Part shown: positions 17,497-26,770 of the stretch, piece by piece | Numbering within the stretch: the stretch's first letter is position 1 | Layout of the letters: every line of letters starts with the position of its first letter | DNA from: Streptomyces changanensis | GTDB lineage: Bacteria > Actinomycetota > Actinomycetes > Streptomycetales > Streptomycetaceae | Direction: 5' to 3' | Length of the DNA: 64,000 bases | Assembly (NCBI RefSeq): GCF_024600715.1 | Contig: NZ_CP102332.1 | Coordinates: 4,464,001 to 4,528,000 of the forward strand | Notes under the pieces: generated by a model | What the model saw: only the letters and a program-made list of their open reading frames with translations | Databases searched by the model: none | Told to the model about the DNA's origin: nothing | Made by a program: the position numbers and the translations under genes

Positions 17497-19853
17497 CACT
17501 GACAGGCCTCGCAGGACTCGGGGTTCTCCAGGGAGCAGGCGACGGCGTCGGGCTCGGACACCTGCTGGGCGGGTACGGGGGCGGCGGCGGACGCCTGGGC
17601 GGCGCGGGCGATCCGGGTCGCCGGGCGGGAGCGCAGGTAGTACGTCGTCTTCAGCCCCTGCTTCCAGGCGTACGCGTACATCGACGACAGCTTGCCGATG
17701 GTCGGCGTCTCCAGGAACAGGTTCAACGACTGCGACTGGTCCAGGAACGGCGTGCGGGCGGCGGCCATGTCGATCAGGCCGCGCTGCGGGATCTCCCACG
17801 CCGTGCGGTACAGGGCCCGCACGTCGGCCGGGACCCAGGTGAAGCCCTGCACGGAGCCGCTGGACTCGCGCAGCGCCTCACGGGTCTGCGCGTCCCACAC
17901 GCCGAGCTTCTTCAACTCGTCCACCAGGTAGGAGTTGACCTGGAGGAACTCGCCGGACAGCGTCTCGCGCTTGAAGAGGTTGGAGACCTGCGGCTCGATG
18001 CACTCGTAGACCCCGGCGATGGAGGCGATCGTCGCCGTCGGCGCGATGGCGAGCAGCAGCGAGTTGCGCATGCCGACCTCGGCGACGCGGGCGCGCAGCG
18101 CCTCCCACCGCTCGGGCCAGGCCAGTTCGACGTCGTAGTGGTCGGGGTGGAGCACGCCGCGCGCGGTCCGCGTCTTCTCCCACGCGGGCAGCGGGCCGTG
18201 GCGCTCGGCCAGGTCGGCGGATGCCTCGTACGCGGCGAGCATGATCCGCTCGGCGATCCGCGTCGACAGGGCGAGCGCCTCGGGGGAGTCGAACGGCAGC
18301 CGCAGCCGGAAGAAGACGTCCTGGAGGCCCATCGCGCCCAGGCCCACCGGGCGCCAGCGGGCGTTGGAGCGGCCCGCCTGCTCGGTCGGGTAGAAGTTGA
18401 TGTCGACGACCCGGTCGAGGAAGGTGACGGCCGTGCGGACGGTCTCGTCCAGCCGCTCCCAGTCGATGGAGTCACCGGTCACGAACGCGCCGAGGTTGAC
18501 GGAGCCCAGGTTGCAGACCGCGGTCTCGCCGTCGTCCGTGACCTCCAGGATCTCCGTGCAGAGGTTGGAGGAGTGGACCGTGTGGCCCGGCTCGGCGGTC
18601 TGGTTGGCGGTGCGGTTGGCGGCGTCCTTGAACGTCATCCAGCCGTTGCCGGTCTGCGCGAGCGTCCGCATCATCCGGCCGTACAGGTCGCGGGCCGGCA
18701 TCGTCCGGCGGGCCAGGCCCTTGGCCTCGGCGGCGCGGTAGGCGGCGTCGAACTCCTCGCCCCACAGGTCGACCAGCTCGGGGACGTCCGACGGCGAGAA
18801 GAGCGACCAGTCGGCGTCGGCGTTGACGCGGCGCATGAACTCGTCGGGGATCCAGTGCGCCAGGTTGAGGTTGTGCGTGCGCCGGGCGTCCTCGCCCGTG
18901 TTGTCGCGCAGCTCCAGGAACTCCTCGATGTCCGCGTGCCAGGTCTCCAGGTAGACGGCGGCCGCGCCCTTGCGCCGCCCGCCCTGGTTGACGGCGGCGA
19001 CGGACGCGTCCAGCGTCTTCAGGAACGGCACGATGCCGTTGGAGTGGCCGTTGGTGCCGCGGATCAGCGAACCGCGGGCGCGGATCCGCGAGTACGACAG
19101 ACCGATGCCGCCCGCGTGCTTCGAGAGCCGGGCCACCTGGTGGTAGCGGTCGTAGATGGAGTCCAGCTCGTCCTGCGGGGAGTCCAGCAGGTAGCAGGAG
19201 GACATCTGGGGGTGCCGGGTGCCCGAGTTGAACAGGGTCGGCGAGGACGGCAGGTAGTCGAGGCGGCTCATCAGCCGGTACAGCGCCTCGACCTCGTCCA
19301 GGGCGCCCGCCGAACGGTCGGCGGCCAGGCCGCAGGCGACCCGCAGCAGGAAGTGCTGCGGGGTCTCGACCACCTTGCGGGTGAGCGGGTGGCGCAGCAG
19401 GTAGCGCGAGTACAGGGTGCGCAGGCCGAAGTAGCCGAACCGGTCGTCGGCCGCGGGGTCGATCACGGCGTCCAGCCGGTCGGCGTGGCCCGCCACGAGC
19501 TCGGCGGTGCGGTCGGCGATGAGCCCCTCGCGGTGGCCGACGGCGACGGAGGCCGAGAAGCACACCGCGCCCTGGCCCGCCGCCTCGTCGGCGATGGTCC
19601 GGGTCAGGAGCCGCGCGGCGAGCTTCGAGTACGCGGGGTCCTCGGCGATCAGTCCGGCCGCCGCCTCGGTGGCGAGCTCCCGCAGTTCGGCCTCGTCCGA
19701 CCCGGCGTGCCGGCCGCGCAGGGCGGCGGCGGCGACCCGGCCGGGGTCGGCGTCGGGGAGGTCCGCGGTGAGGTCGGTCAGGGTCCGCAGCAGCGCGGTC
19801 CCGGGCGCGTCGACTTCGGTGGCTGAAGCCGGATCCGCTGGCGCGATGGTCAC
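17496..19853 (-). CDS. nrdA: Class Ia ribonucleotide reductase large subunit
   Basis: 785-residue catalytic R1 subunit. Recognisable parts are SSPTLFNSGT, SSCYLLDS (redox Cys), NLCTEILE (radical-transfer region), AVCNLGSVNL (second redox Cys), and the C-terminal CEACQ, the CxxC that exchanges electrons with thioredoxin-type donors. The N-terminal 100 residues are Ala-rich and replace a canonical ATP cone. GTG 19853 follows GGGAGAG. The gene is preceded by a 150-nt leader containing a B12 riboswitch and candidate NrdR boxes, consistent with the nrdAB operon of S. coelicolor, where a B12-dependent class II enzyme is the alternative. Confidence 0.96.
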   Translation of the reverse strand: MTIAPADPASATEVDAPGTALLRTLTDLTADLPDADPGRVAAAALRGRHAGSDEAELRELATEAAAGLIAEDPAYSKLAARLLTRTIADEAAGQGAVCFSASVAVGHREGLIADRTAELVAGHADRLDAVIDPAADDRFGYFGLRTLYSRYLLRHPLTRKVVETPQHFLLRVACGLAADRSAGALDEVEALYRLMSRLDYLPSSPTLFNSGTRHPQMSSCYLLDSPQDELDSIYDRYHQVARLSKHAGGIGLSYSRIRARGSLIRGTNGHSNGIVPFLKTLDASVAAVNQGGRRKGAAAVYLETWHADIEEFLELRDNTGEDARRTHNLNLAHWIPDEFMRRVNADADWSLFSPSDVPELVDLWGEEFDAAYRAAEAKGLARRTMPARDLYGRMMRTLAQTGNGWMTFKDAANRTANQTAEPGHTVHSSNLCTEILEVTDDGETAVCNLGSVNLGAFVTGDSIDWERLDETVRTAVTFLDRVVDINFYPTEQAGRSNARWRPVGLGAMGLQDVFFRLRLPFDSPEALALSTRIAERIMLAAYEASADLAERHGPLPAWEKTRTARGVLHPDHYDVELAWPERWEALRARVAEVGMRNSLLLAIAPTATIASIAGVYECIEPQVSNLFKRETLSGEFLQVNSYLVDELKKLGVWDAQTREALRESSGSVQGFTWVPADVRALYRTAWEIPQRGLIDMAAARTPFLDQSQSLNLFLETPTIGKLSSMYAYAWKQGLKTTYYLRSRPATRIARAAQASAAAPVPAQQVSEPDAVACSLENPESCEACQ

Positions 19854-19969
19854 GTGGGGGCTCTCCCTCGCTCGGCTCGGGGTCCCGCGGGCGGGGGCGG
19901 GGGAGCGGGGCGCGCCTCACCCCGGGCACGGGGGCGTGCGTGACCGCGTCCACCGGCCCACTCCGCGAG

Positions 19970-20007
19970 GCCCGGACGTCTGGGCACCCGGGCCGGACGG
20001 TCCGGGC
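19970..20007 (-). promoter_or_regulatory. Candidate expression platform hairpin of the B12 riboswitch
   Basis: GCCCGGAC (20007-20000) and GTCCGGGC (19977-19970) can pair just downstream of the aptamer, with an alternative inner GGAC/GTCC pairing. Placed between aptamer and nrdA, it may be the terminator or switching helix. Confidence 0.5.
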
Positions 20008-20008
20008 G

Positions 20009-20111
20009 CGCTGCCGGCAGGTCGTCGGACTCGCGGGTACGCGAAGGGCACACCGGTACACCGTTGCGGGACAGTTCCGGACTCTCACCGGATTCCCCTG
20101 CTGCGACAGCG
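20009..20111 (-). ncRNA. Cobalamin (B12) riboswitch upstream of nrdA
   Basis: Read on the minus strand, the conserved blocks occur in order. AGGGGAATCCGGTGAGAGTC lies about 20099-20080, then CCGGAACTGTCCCGCAACGG down to 20061, and AGTCCGACGACCTGCC at 20031-20016. These match the B12-box core. CGCTG (20111-20107) can close with CAGCG (20013-20009) as helix P1. Binding of adenosylcobalamin should switch off nrdAB, as described for the S. coelicolor class Ia operon. Confidence 0.95.
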
Positions 20112-20122
20112 AGGACGAGCAT

Positions 20123-20160
20123 ACATGTGGGGGGCACCCCTCACGGCACACCCCACATGT
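20123..20160 (-). promoter_or_regulatory. 10-bp inverted repeat, candidate NrdR operator
   Basis: ACATGTGGGG (20123-20132) and CCCCACATGT (20151-20160) are perfect inverted copies; the second continues into TTGTGTC, resembling an NrdR box end. They lie immediately upstream of the riboswitch, where the nrdA promoter must be. NrdR is the general RNR repressor of Streptomyces and binds paired boxes. Assignment to NrdR is inference. Confidence 0.55.
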
Positions 20161-20322
20161 TGTGTCAGAGTGTCGGCGCGTACGCGAACAGTGGCAGCCC
20201 GGGGAGGGGTTCCGGCCCCGGCGGAGGGGTCCGCGCGGGGCTGCCACGGGGCTCTCGCGGGACCGGCGCGTGGCCCCTCGGGGAGGGCCGGCGCGGGCGG
20301 ACACGGGGGCCGTCACGGGCCG

Positions 20323-20347
20323 CCGCGGGGCTCCCGCGAGCCCGCGG
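20323..20347 (-). terminator. Terminator after the GTS-repeat lipoprotein
   Basis: CCGCGGG-CTC pairs with GAG-CCCGCGG around a 4-nt loop, with one bulged base, about 30 bp past the lipoprotein stop. Confidence 0.55.
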
Positions 20348-20377
20348 GGGCGGCGCGGCCGGGGTGGTGGGGCGGGG

Positions 20378-21166
20378 TCAGCCGCTCACGCCCACGCCGT
20401 TGTCGGGCGCCCCGTCACCCACGGGAGGCAGGTCCCCGCGCTCCACGGGCGCGCCGCCGGTGCCGCCGGGGCCGCCGCTGCCGGCCGTGCCGCTTGTGCC
20501 GCTCGTGCCGCTCGTGCCGCTCGTGCCGCCGGGACCGCCGTTGCCGCTCGTGCCGCCCGAGCCACCCGACCCGGGCGGGCGTTCGGGCAGTACCTCTGCC
20601 AACTCCTCGTCGGAGGCGCGGTGCGCCCGCTCGGCGGCGGCACGCAGGGTGGCGCGGTCCACGGCGGCGCGGTCGGCGCTCACGCGGATGCGCAGCCCGC
20701 CCTCGACGCGCAGGTACTCGTGTGCCGTGTCCCCGGAGCGGTACCACAGCGCCCCGTCCGCTGCGCACGGCCCGCCACCGGCCGCGCCCGTGCCGGTCGA
20801 CGGGGCGGGTGGGGCCGACGGGACGGCGGCGCAGCCCACGTCCTCGAGGCGGCCCCGCTCGACGCCGAGGGTGAGCGTGCCGCCGCCCTTCGAGACGTAC
20901 GACGCGGAGAAGCCGTCGTCGCCGAGGACGCCCACCGACTGCTCGGCGAGGTCGAAGCCGTCGGCCTCGGTCACGTACACGTGTTCCGCCCTGGTCTGCA
21001 GGGCGGCGGCGCGGGCCTCCAACTCCGCCCGGTCCGGGGCGCCGGAGCCGGCCACCTGCGTGCCGCAGCCGACGAGGAGCAGCAGCGGCGACGCCAGGGC
21101 GGCCAGGAGCGCCGGGGTGCGCCGGGGGCGCGGGGGGAGCGGTGCGGGCACCGGGCGTCGTGTCAT
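20378..21166 (-). CDS. Putative lipoprotein with Gly-Thr-Ser repeat tail
   Basis: 262-residue protein with a type II signal: basic N-terminus, hydrophobic LLAALASPLLLLVGC and a lipobox Cys at about residue 34, so it should be anchored outside the membrane. The mature part begins with an acidic helix (RAELEARAAALQTRAEHVY) and includes paired Cys. The last 60 residues are repeats of Gly-Thr-Ser/Gly-Gly. ATG 21166 is chosen because GCGAGGAT lies upstream; the frame is open to 21229. No known domain is recognised. It is followed by a hairpin and seems to be a single-gene unit. Confidence 0.7.
   Translation of the reverse strand: MTRRPVPAPLPPRPRRTPALLAALASPLLLLVGCGTQVAGSGAPDRAELEARAAALQTRAEHVYVTEADGFDLAEQSVGVLGDDGFSASYVSKGGGTLTLGVERGRLEDVGCAAVPSAPPAPSTGTGAAGGGPCAADGALWYRSGDTAHEYLRVEGGLRIRVSADRAAVDRATLRAAAERAHRASDEELAEVLPERPPGSGGSGGTSGNGGPGGTSGTSGTSGTSGTAGSGGPGGTGGAPVERGDLPPVGDGAPDNGVGVSG
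20491..20527. repeat. 9-bp tandem repeat in lipoprotein gene
   Basis: Four near-identical copies of GCCGCTCGT (9 bp) encode consecutive Gly-Thr-Ser units of the lipoprotein tail. The unit keeps frame, so the tail length may vary between strains. Confidence 0.75.
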
Positions 21167-21229
21167 GCGCACATCCTCGCCTACCGGCCCGGTACCGGAC
21201 GAGGGCCCCCGTCGGCCCGGTACGCGCAC

Positions 21230-21270
21230 GAGGGCCCCCGCCGCCCTGCCGGGACGGTGCGGGGGCCCTC
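21230..21270. terminator. Terminator between symporter and lipoprotein genes
   Basis: A perfect 12-bp inverted repeat, GAGGGCCCCCGC (21230-21241) and its complement (21259-21270), lies 21 bp after the symporter stop. A partial second copy of the left arm (near 21200) could form an alternative structure. Confidence 0.7.
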
Positions 21271-21290
21271 GCCGCGGGGCGGTCCGGGGT

Positions 21291-22913
21291 TCAGTGCCCG
21301 GTGCCGACCTTGGGCATCGTCCGGCGGACGCCCGTGTCGCCCACGTCGGCGGTGTAGTCGCCGGCGGTCGTCTCGTCGACGCCCTCCGGCGCCCGCACCG
21401 CCCGCAGCGCGAACGTGAGGACCACCGTGACCAGGAGGTTCAGCACGAAGGCGGTGAGGCCGATGTACCCGATCTCCCCGATGCCGGGGATCTCCGCCGA
21501 CGAGCCGCCGAAGTGCTTCTGCGTGGGGCCGGCGACGTTGTACGCGGTCCAGGTGCCGTACACCATGCCGACCGCCCAGCCACCGAGCAGCGCCCAGCGG
21601 TGGAACCACCGGGTGAACAGGCCGCCGACCAGCGCGGGGAAGGTCTGGAGGATCCAGATGCCGCCGAGGAGCTGGAAGTTGATGGCGACCGTCTTGTCCA
21701 TCGTGAGGACGAACGCCAGCGCGCCCACCTTGACCAGCAGCGACACCAGCTTGGACACCTTGGTCTCCTGCTCCGGGGTGGCGTCCGGCTTCAGGAAGTC
21801 CTTGTAGATGTTGCGGGTGAAGAGGTTGGCCGCGGCGATCGACATGATCGCGGCCGGTACGAGCGCGCCGATGCCGATGGCGGCGAAGGCGACCCCGGCG
21901 AACCAGTCGGGGAACATGTCCTCGAACAGTTGCGGGATGGCCAGCTGGCCGTTCTGCACCTTGATGCCCGCGGCGATCGCCATGAAGCCGAGGAACGCCA
22001 GCAGGCCCAGCATCAGCGAGTACAGCGGCAGGATGGTGGTGTTGCGGCGAATGACGTCACGGCTGCGGGACGACAACGTCGCGGTGATGGAGTGCGGGTA
22101 CATGAAGAGCGCCAGCGCCGAGCCGAGCGCCAGGGTCGCGTACGTCCACTGGCCGGCCTCGCCCGGCACCAGCGCGCCGCGCGGCTTGTCGGTCGCCGGG
22201 TTGACCTGGGCGTAGGCGTCGCTCGCGGCGCTGAAGATCGCGTCGAAGCCGCCGAGCTTGATCGGGATGTAGATGATGGCGACCGCGATGACCAGGTAGA
22301 TGAGCGTGTCCTTGACGAACGCGATCAGCGCGGGGGCGCGCAGCCCGGAGGAGTACGTGTACGCGGCGAGGACGCCGAAGGCGATCAGCAGCGGGAGGTC
22401 CTTGACGAACCAGTGCGTGGACTCGCCGCCGCCCACGCCCATCACGTCCAGCACGGCCTGGATGCCGACCAGCTGGAGCGCGATGTACGGCATGGTGGCG
22501 AGGATGCCGGTGAGGGCGACCGCCAGCGACAGGCCCTTGGAGCCCCAGCGGCCGCGCACGAAGTCGGCGGTGGTGACGTAGCCGTGCCGGTGCGACACCG
22601 ACCACAGGCGCGGCAGGAAGGTGAAGATCAGCGGGTAGACGAGGATCGTGTACGGCACGGCGAAGAAGCCGGCGGCGCCCGCCGCGTAGATGGCCGCCGG
22701 GACGGCGACGAAGGTGTACGCCGTGTACAGGTCCCCGCCGAGCAGGAACCACGTGACCCACGTGCCGAACGACCGGCCGCCCAGGCCCCATTCGTCCAGG
22801 CTCTGCTCGTTCTCGGCCCGGCGCCAGCGCGCGGCCAGGAAGCCCATGACCGTGACGAGCAGGAAGAAGAAGACGAAGACGGCGAGCGCGACGCCGTTCA
22901 CACCGTCCTTCAT
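21291..22913 (-). CDS. Sodium:solute symporter, MctP-like monocarboxylate permease
   Basis: 540-residue SSS-family transporter with about 13 hydrophobic helices. Typical family features are GGRSFGTWVTWFLLGGDLYTAYTFV near helix 2, the ALGSALALFMYPHS segment, and GIGALVPAAIMSIAAANLFTRNIYKDF in the conserved core. The best-known relatives take up lactate, pyruvate and other monocarboxylates; substrate here is inferred. The ATG overlaps the stop of the upstream DUF3311 gene (ATGA), the usual partner gene for this transporter type in actinobacteria. Confidence 0.88.
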   Translation of the reverse strand: MKDGVNGVALAVFVFFFLLVTVMGFLAARWRRAENEQSLDEWGLGGRSFGTWVTWFLLGGDLYTAYTFVAVPAAIYAAGAAGFFAVPYTILVYPLIFTFLPRLWSVSHRHGYVTTADFVRGRWGSKGLSLAVALTGILATMPYIALQLVGIQAVLDVMGVGGGESTHWFVKDLPLLIAFGVLAAYTYSSGLRAPALIAFVKDTLIYLVIAVAIIYIPIKLGGFDAIFSAASDAYAQVNPATDKPRGALVPGEAGQWTYATLALGSALALFMYPHSITATLSSRSRDVIRRNTTILPLYSLMLGLLAFLGFMAIAAGIKVQNGQLAIPQLFEDMFPDWFAGVAFAAIGIGALVPAAIMSIAAANLFTRNIYKDFLKPDATPEQETKVSKLVSLLVKVGALAFVLTMDKTVAINFQLLGGIWILQTFPALVGGLFTRWFHRWALLGGWAVGMVYGTWTAYNVAGPTQKHFGGSSAEIPGIGEIGYIGLTAFVLNLLVTVVLTFALRAVRAPEGVDETTAGDYTADVGDTGVRRTMPKVGTGH

Positions 22914-23173
22914 CGCTCCGCACCCCCGTCCCGGGAGGCGCGGGCCCGCTGGTCACGGTGCCAGAGCCGGTACGCGAGCATGGTCAGCGCCGTGGACAGC
23001 ACGACCCAGAGCATCTGGTACCAGTAGAAGAACGGGATCCCGATGAGCACCGGCTCCGTCCGGGCGTAGGAGCCCACCCAGAGCATCGCGACGAACGGGG
23101 CGACGAGACAGAACGCGATCACCACCCGCACGGGGGTGACGACGGGTGGTTTCTCTTGCGACATCTCCGGCAT
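22910..23173 (-). CDS. DUF3311 small membrane protein
   Basis: About 87 residues with two transmembrane helices (VVIAFCLVAPFVAMLWVGSY and FYWYQMLWVVLSTALTMLAYRL). The PFFYWYQMLW segment is the DUF3311 signature. It precedes and overlaps the symporter by 4 bp, so it is probably an accessory subunit. Two starts are possible: ATG 23173 or ATG 23164 (MSQEKPP). I keep the longer one because a GAGGGGAC sequence precedes it. Confidence 0.85.
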   Translation of the reverse strand: MPEMSQEKPPVVTPVRVVIAFCLVAPFVAMLWVGSYARTEPVLIGIPFFYWYQMLWVVLSTALTMLAYRLWHRDQRARASRDGGAER

Positions 23174-23329
23174 ACGGCGGCACCGTCCCCTCAAGATCAG
23201 CCGTGCGATGCGGTGAATCTAGGGGACGGCCCGGCGCGAGGGAACCCGTCGCTTGATAACGGTGTGACTGCGGAGGCGTGTGTGAGGGGTGGGAATCCTG
23301 TGCCCGTCGCCGGGTCCGGCCGTCCGGGC

Positions 23330-24214
<885 letters not shown>

Positions 24215-24272
24215 TCAGGTGTCGGTCCCATAACGGACGCAACAGCCCCTCTTATACACCCTTGACACCCCC

Positions 24273-24288
24273 AAAGGTCTAGGCCAAG
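24273..24288. promoter_or_regulatory. DasR-responsive element (dre), site 1 upstream of dasA
   Basis: AAAGGTCTAGGCCAAG matches 11 of 16 positions of the dre consensus ACTGGTCTAGACCACT, with a strong GGTCTAG core. It is 6 bp downstream of a TTGACA (24262-24267) that may be the dasA -35, so binding would block the promoter. Confidence 0.75.
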
Positions 24289-24297
24289 CTCCGGGTT

Positions 24298-24313
24298 ACT
24301 GGTCTAAACCATT
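24298..24313. promoter_or_regulatory. DasR-responsive element (dre), site 2 upstream of dasA
   Basis: ACTGGTCTAAACCATT matches 14 of 16 positions of the dre consensus. Its centre is 25 bp from that of site 1. The pair lies between the divergent dasR and dasA genes, about 95-135 bp before the dasA start. Confidence 0.92.
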
Positions 24314-24406
24314 AAAGATCAGGTCCCAGTCCCACGAGCAAGATGCGTCGTACGTCGCACGTCTCCGCGGTGGGCAGGGGTTGCAGGCATCCCTGAGGAG
24401 GGTGGC

Positions 24407-25684
24407 GTGAAGCGCAAGCTCATCGCGGCGATCGGCGTCGCGGGCATGATGGTCAGTCTCGCCGCTTGCGGCGGTTCCGACAACGGCGGCGACAAGGCGG
24501 GCGGCGCCAAGGAGCTGACCGTCTGGCTGACCGTCGACGCGCAGAACAACTGGCCGGACCTGGTCAAGGCGGCCGACGACGCGATCACCAAGAAGTACCC
24601 GGGCATCAAGATCAAGCACGAGTACTACGGCTGGCCCGACAAGAACACCAAGCTCGACGCCGTGCTGGCCACGGACAAGGCCCCCGACGTGGTCGAGATG
24701 GGCAACACCGAGATGATCGGCTACATGGCGAAGGGCGCCTTCGCCGAGGTCGACCCCGCGAAGTTCGAGAACTCGGACAAGTGGCTGGACGCCCTGAAGG
24801 AGTCCGTCACCTACAACGGCAAGACGTACGGCGTCCCCTACTACGCGGGCGGCCGCATCGGCACCTGGCGCAAGGACGTCGCCGCCGAGGCCGGCGTCAC
24901 GACGGCCCCGAAGACCTGGGCCGAGCTGACCGCCGCCCTGGACAAGATCCAGGCGAAGAAGGGCGAGAAGTTCAGCGCCTGGTACCAGCCGGCGCCGGAC
25001 TGGTACGCCGCGATGTCGTTCGTCTTCGACGCCGGCGGCTCCATCGCCGAGCAGGACGGCGAGACGTGGAAGGCGAACCTCTCGTCGCCGGAGTCCGTCA
25101 AGGGCCTCACCGAGTACAAGAAGGTCCTCGACGCCTACATGCACGGGGACAAGACGAAGGACGAGGCCGACCGCCCCGTCGTCTTCGGCCAGGGCAACGC
25201 GGCGACCGTCTTCGCCGCCGCGTGGGAGGGCGCCACCGCCGCCGACCCGAAGAACGACAAGGTGGGCGGCCTGAAGGACAAGCTGGAGAACTTCGTCATG
25301 CCCGGCCCGTCGGGCAAGAACCTCCCGGTCTTCCTGGGCGGCTCCGACCTCGCCGTGCCGGTCAAGTCGAAGTCCCAGGACGTCGCCGCCGAGTGGATCG
25401 CCGCCTTCACCGGCCCCCAGGGCCAGAAGGGCCTCGTCGCCAAGGGCAACCTGCCCAACAACAAGGCCGACCTCGCCCCGCTGAAGGCCGACCCGGCGAC
25501 CGCCGTCCCGGCCACCGCCGCCGAGTCCAGCTGGTTCGTCCCGACCGCGCCCGGCTGGGGCCAGGTCGAGAAGGGCCAGATCCTCAAGACGATGCTCGTC
25601 GAGATCGCCAACGGCAAGAAGTCCGTCGAGGCCGCCGCCAAGGACGCGGACGCCGCGATCGACAAGGTCATCAACACCAAGTGA
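24407..25684 (+). CDS. dasA: Chitooligosaccharide ABC transporter, binding lipoprotein DasA
   Basis: Extracytoplasmic sugar-binding lipoprotein of 425 residues that delivers chitobiose/N-acetylglucosamine oligomers to the membrane transporter. The signal peptide KRKLIAAIGVAGMMVSLAAC ends in a lipobox with the acylated Cys at about residue 21. The mature protein is a family 1 solute-binding protein (ELTVWLTVDAQNNWPDLVKAADD). The GTG start follows GAGGAGGG. It is first in dasA-dasB-dasC-dasD; a strong hairpin after its stop should make dasA mRNA more abundant than the rest. Two dre sites upstream place it under DasR. Confidence 0.96.
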   Translation: MKRKLIAAIGVAGMMVSLAACGGSDNGGDKAGGAKELTVWLTVDAQNNWPDLVKAADDAITKKYPGIKIKHEYYGWPDKNTKLDAVLATDKAPDVVEMGNTEMIGYMAKGAFAEVDPAKFENSDKWLDALKESVTYNGKTYGVPYYAGGRIGTWRKDVAAEAGVTTAPKTWAELTAALDKIQAKKGEKFSAWYQPAPDWYAAMSFVFDAGGSIAEQDGETWKANLSSPESVKGLTEYKKVLDAYMHGDKTKDEADRPVVFGQGNAATVFAAAWEGATAADPKNDKVGGLKDKLENFVMPGPSGKNLPVFLGGSDLAVPVKSKSQDVAAEWIAAFTGPQGQKGLVAKGNLPNNKADLAPLKADPATAVPATAAESSWFVPTAPGWGQVEKGQILKTMLVEIANGKKSVEAAAKDADAAIDKVINTK

Positions 25685-25690
25685 CCTGTG

Positions 25691-25723
25691 GGCGGGGCCC
25701 CGTCGCCGCGACGGGGCCCCGCC
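25691..25723 (+). terminator. Intra-operon hairpin between dasA and dasB
   Basis: A perfect 14-bp stem (25691-25704 with 25710-25723) around a 5-nt loop starts 7 bp after the dasA stop. Inside an operon, such a structure commonly acts as a partial terminator or 3' stabiliser that raises the level of the binding protein relative to the permeases. Confidence 0.8.
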
Positions 25724-25759
25724 GCCCGCACCACGAGAGGGATCGCTGAGGAGCACGGG

Positions 25760-26770
25760 ATGAGTGCCGCTGAGACAACCACCGCGAAGGCGCCGCCGGT
25801 GCGGCAAGCGCCACCACCCGGCCCGGGCGCCGGACGCCACCCCGGGAAGCCGGCCGGGAAACCGTCGGCACCCGGCGCCAGGACCGGGGCGTCGGTCCCG
25901 TGGCTGCTGCTCGCGCCCTGCCTGACCGTCCTGGTCCTGGTCCTCGGCTACCCGCTGTACCGGCTGGTGGCCCTCTCCTTCCAGAAGTTCGGCCAGCCGC
26001 AGCTGTGGGGCTTCCAGGAGGCCGAGTCCGTCGGCTTCGCCAACTTCGCCAGGATCCTCGGCGACGGCGAGTTCTGGGCCGTCGTCCTGCGCACGGTGGT
26101 CTTCGCCGGCGGCGCCGTCGTGCTGACGATGGTCCTCGGCATGCTCATCGCCCTGCTGCTGCAGCGGGTCTCGCCGTGGGTGAAGGCACTGATCAGCGTT
26201 GTCCTCGTGGCCAGCTGGGGCATGCCGATCATCGTCGCCACGGCCATCTTCAAGTGGCTCTTCGACGCCGACTACGGCGTGCTGAACTGGCTGATCGACA
26301 AGCTCCCCGGCGTCGACATGATCGGCCACAACTGGTTCGCCAGCGGCCCCCAGGGCCTCGCCGTGATCATGCTGCTGGTCGTCTGGGGCGCCGTGCCCTT
26401 CGTCGTCATCACGCTCAGCGCGGGCCTCACCCAGGTGCCCAAGGAGCTGGAGGAGGCCGCCCGCCTCGACGGCGCCGGCGCCTGGGGCGTCTTCCGCTTC
26501 GTCACCCTCCCGATCCTCAAGCCGATCATCGTCATGCTGACGACCCTCTCCGTCATCTGGGACATGGGCGTCTTCCCGCAGGTCTACGTGATGCGCAACG
26601 GCCACCCCGAGCCCGAGTTCCAGGTGCTCACGACCTACTCGTTCGACAAGGCGTTCGTCGTGAACGACTACGGCACCGGCTCGGCCATCGCCCTCGTCAC
26701 GGTCTTCCTGCTGCTCGGTGCGGTCGCCGTCTACATGCGTCAGATGCTCAAGATCGGAGAGGTGGAGTGA
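25760..26770 (+). CDS. dasB: Chitooligosaccharide ABC transporter permease DasB
   Basis: 336-residue MalF-type inner membrane permease. A Pro/Ala-rich cytoplasmic N-terminus (about 50 residues) precedes six transmembrane helices. The EAA loop that contacts the ATPase is visible (ELEEAARLDGAGAWGVFRFVTLPILKP). GAGGAG precedes the ATG at 25760. Its stop overlaps the dasC start (GTGA). As in other Streptomyces, no ATPase is encoded here; the shared MsiK ATPase is expected to energise the transporter. Confidence 0.95.
   Translation: MSAAETTTAKAPPVRQAPPPGPGAGRHPGKPAGKPSAPGARTGASVPWLLLAPCLTVLVLVLGYPLYRLVALSFQKFGQPQLWGFQEAESVGFANFARILGDGEFWAVVLRTVVFAGGAVVLTMVLGMLIALLLQRVSPWVKALISVVLVASWGMPIIVATAIFKWLFDADYGVLNWLIDKLPGVDMIGHNWFASGPQGLAVIMLLVVWGAVPFVVITLSAGLTQVPKELEEAARLDGAGAWGVFRFVTLPILKPIIVMLTTLSVIWDMGVFPQVYVMRNGHPEPEFQVLTTYSFDKAFVVNDYGTGSAIALVTVFLLLGAVAVYMRQMLKIGEVE

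Larger units (their letters stand above)
19854..20377. other. nrdAB control region and lipoprotein terminator
   Basis: 524-bp stretch without a gene. In order from nrdA it contains a leader with a GC hairpin (19970-20007), a cobalamin riboswitch (20009-20111), the promoter zone with a long inverted repeat (20123-20160), about 160 bp of GC-rich sequence in which I see nothing, and the terminator of the neighbouring lipoprotein gene (20323-20347). Confidence 0.8.

Noticed and set aside
20064..23027. Very long open frame on the plus strand, opposite the lipoprotein and symporter genes
   Set aside because: It is antisense to well-recognised genes, starts in the riboswitch region and encodes Arg/Pro/His-rich sequence typical of shadow frames in high-GC DNA.
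24296..26605. 769-codon open frame antisense to dasA-dasB
   Set aside because: The sense-strand genes are firmly identified and the antisense product lacks any motif.
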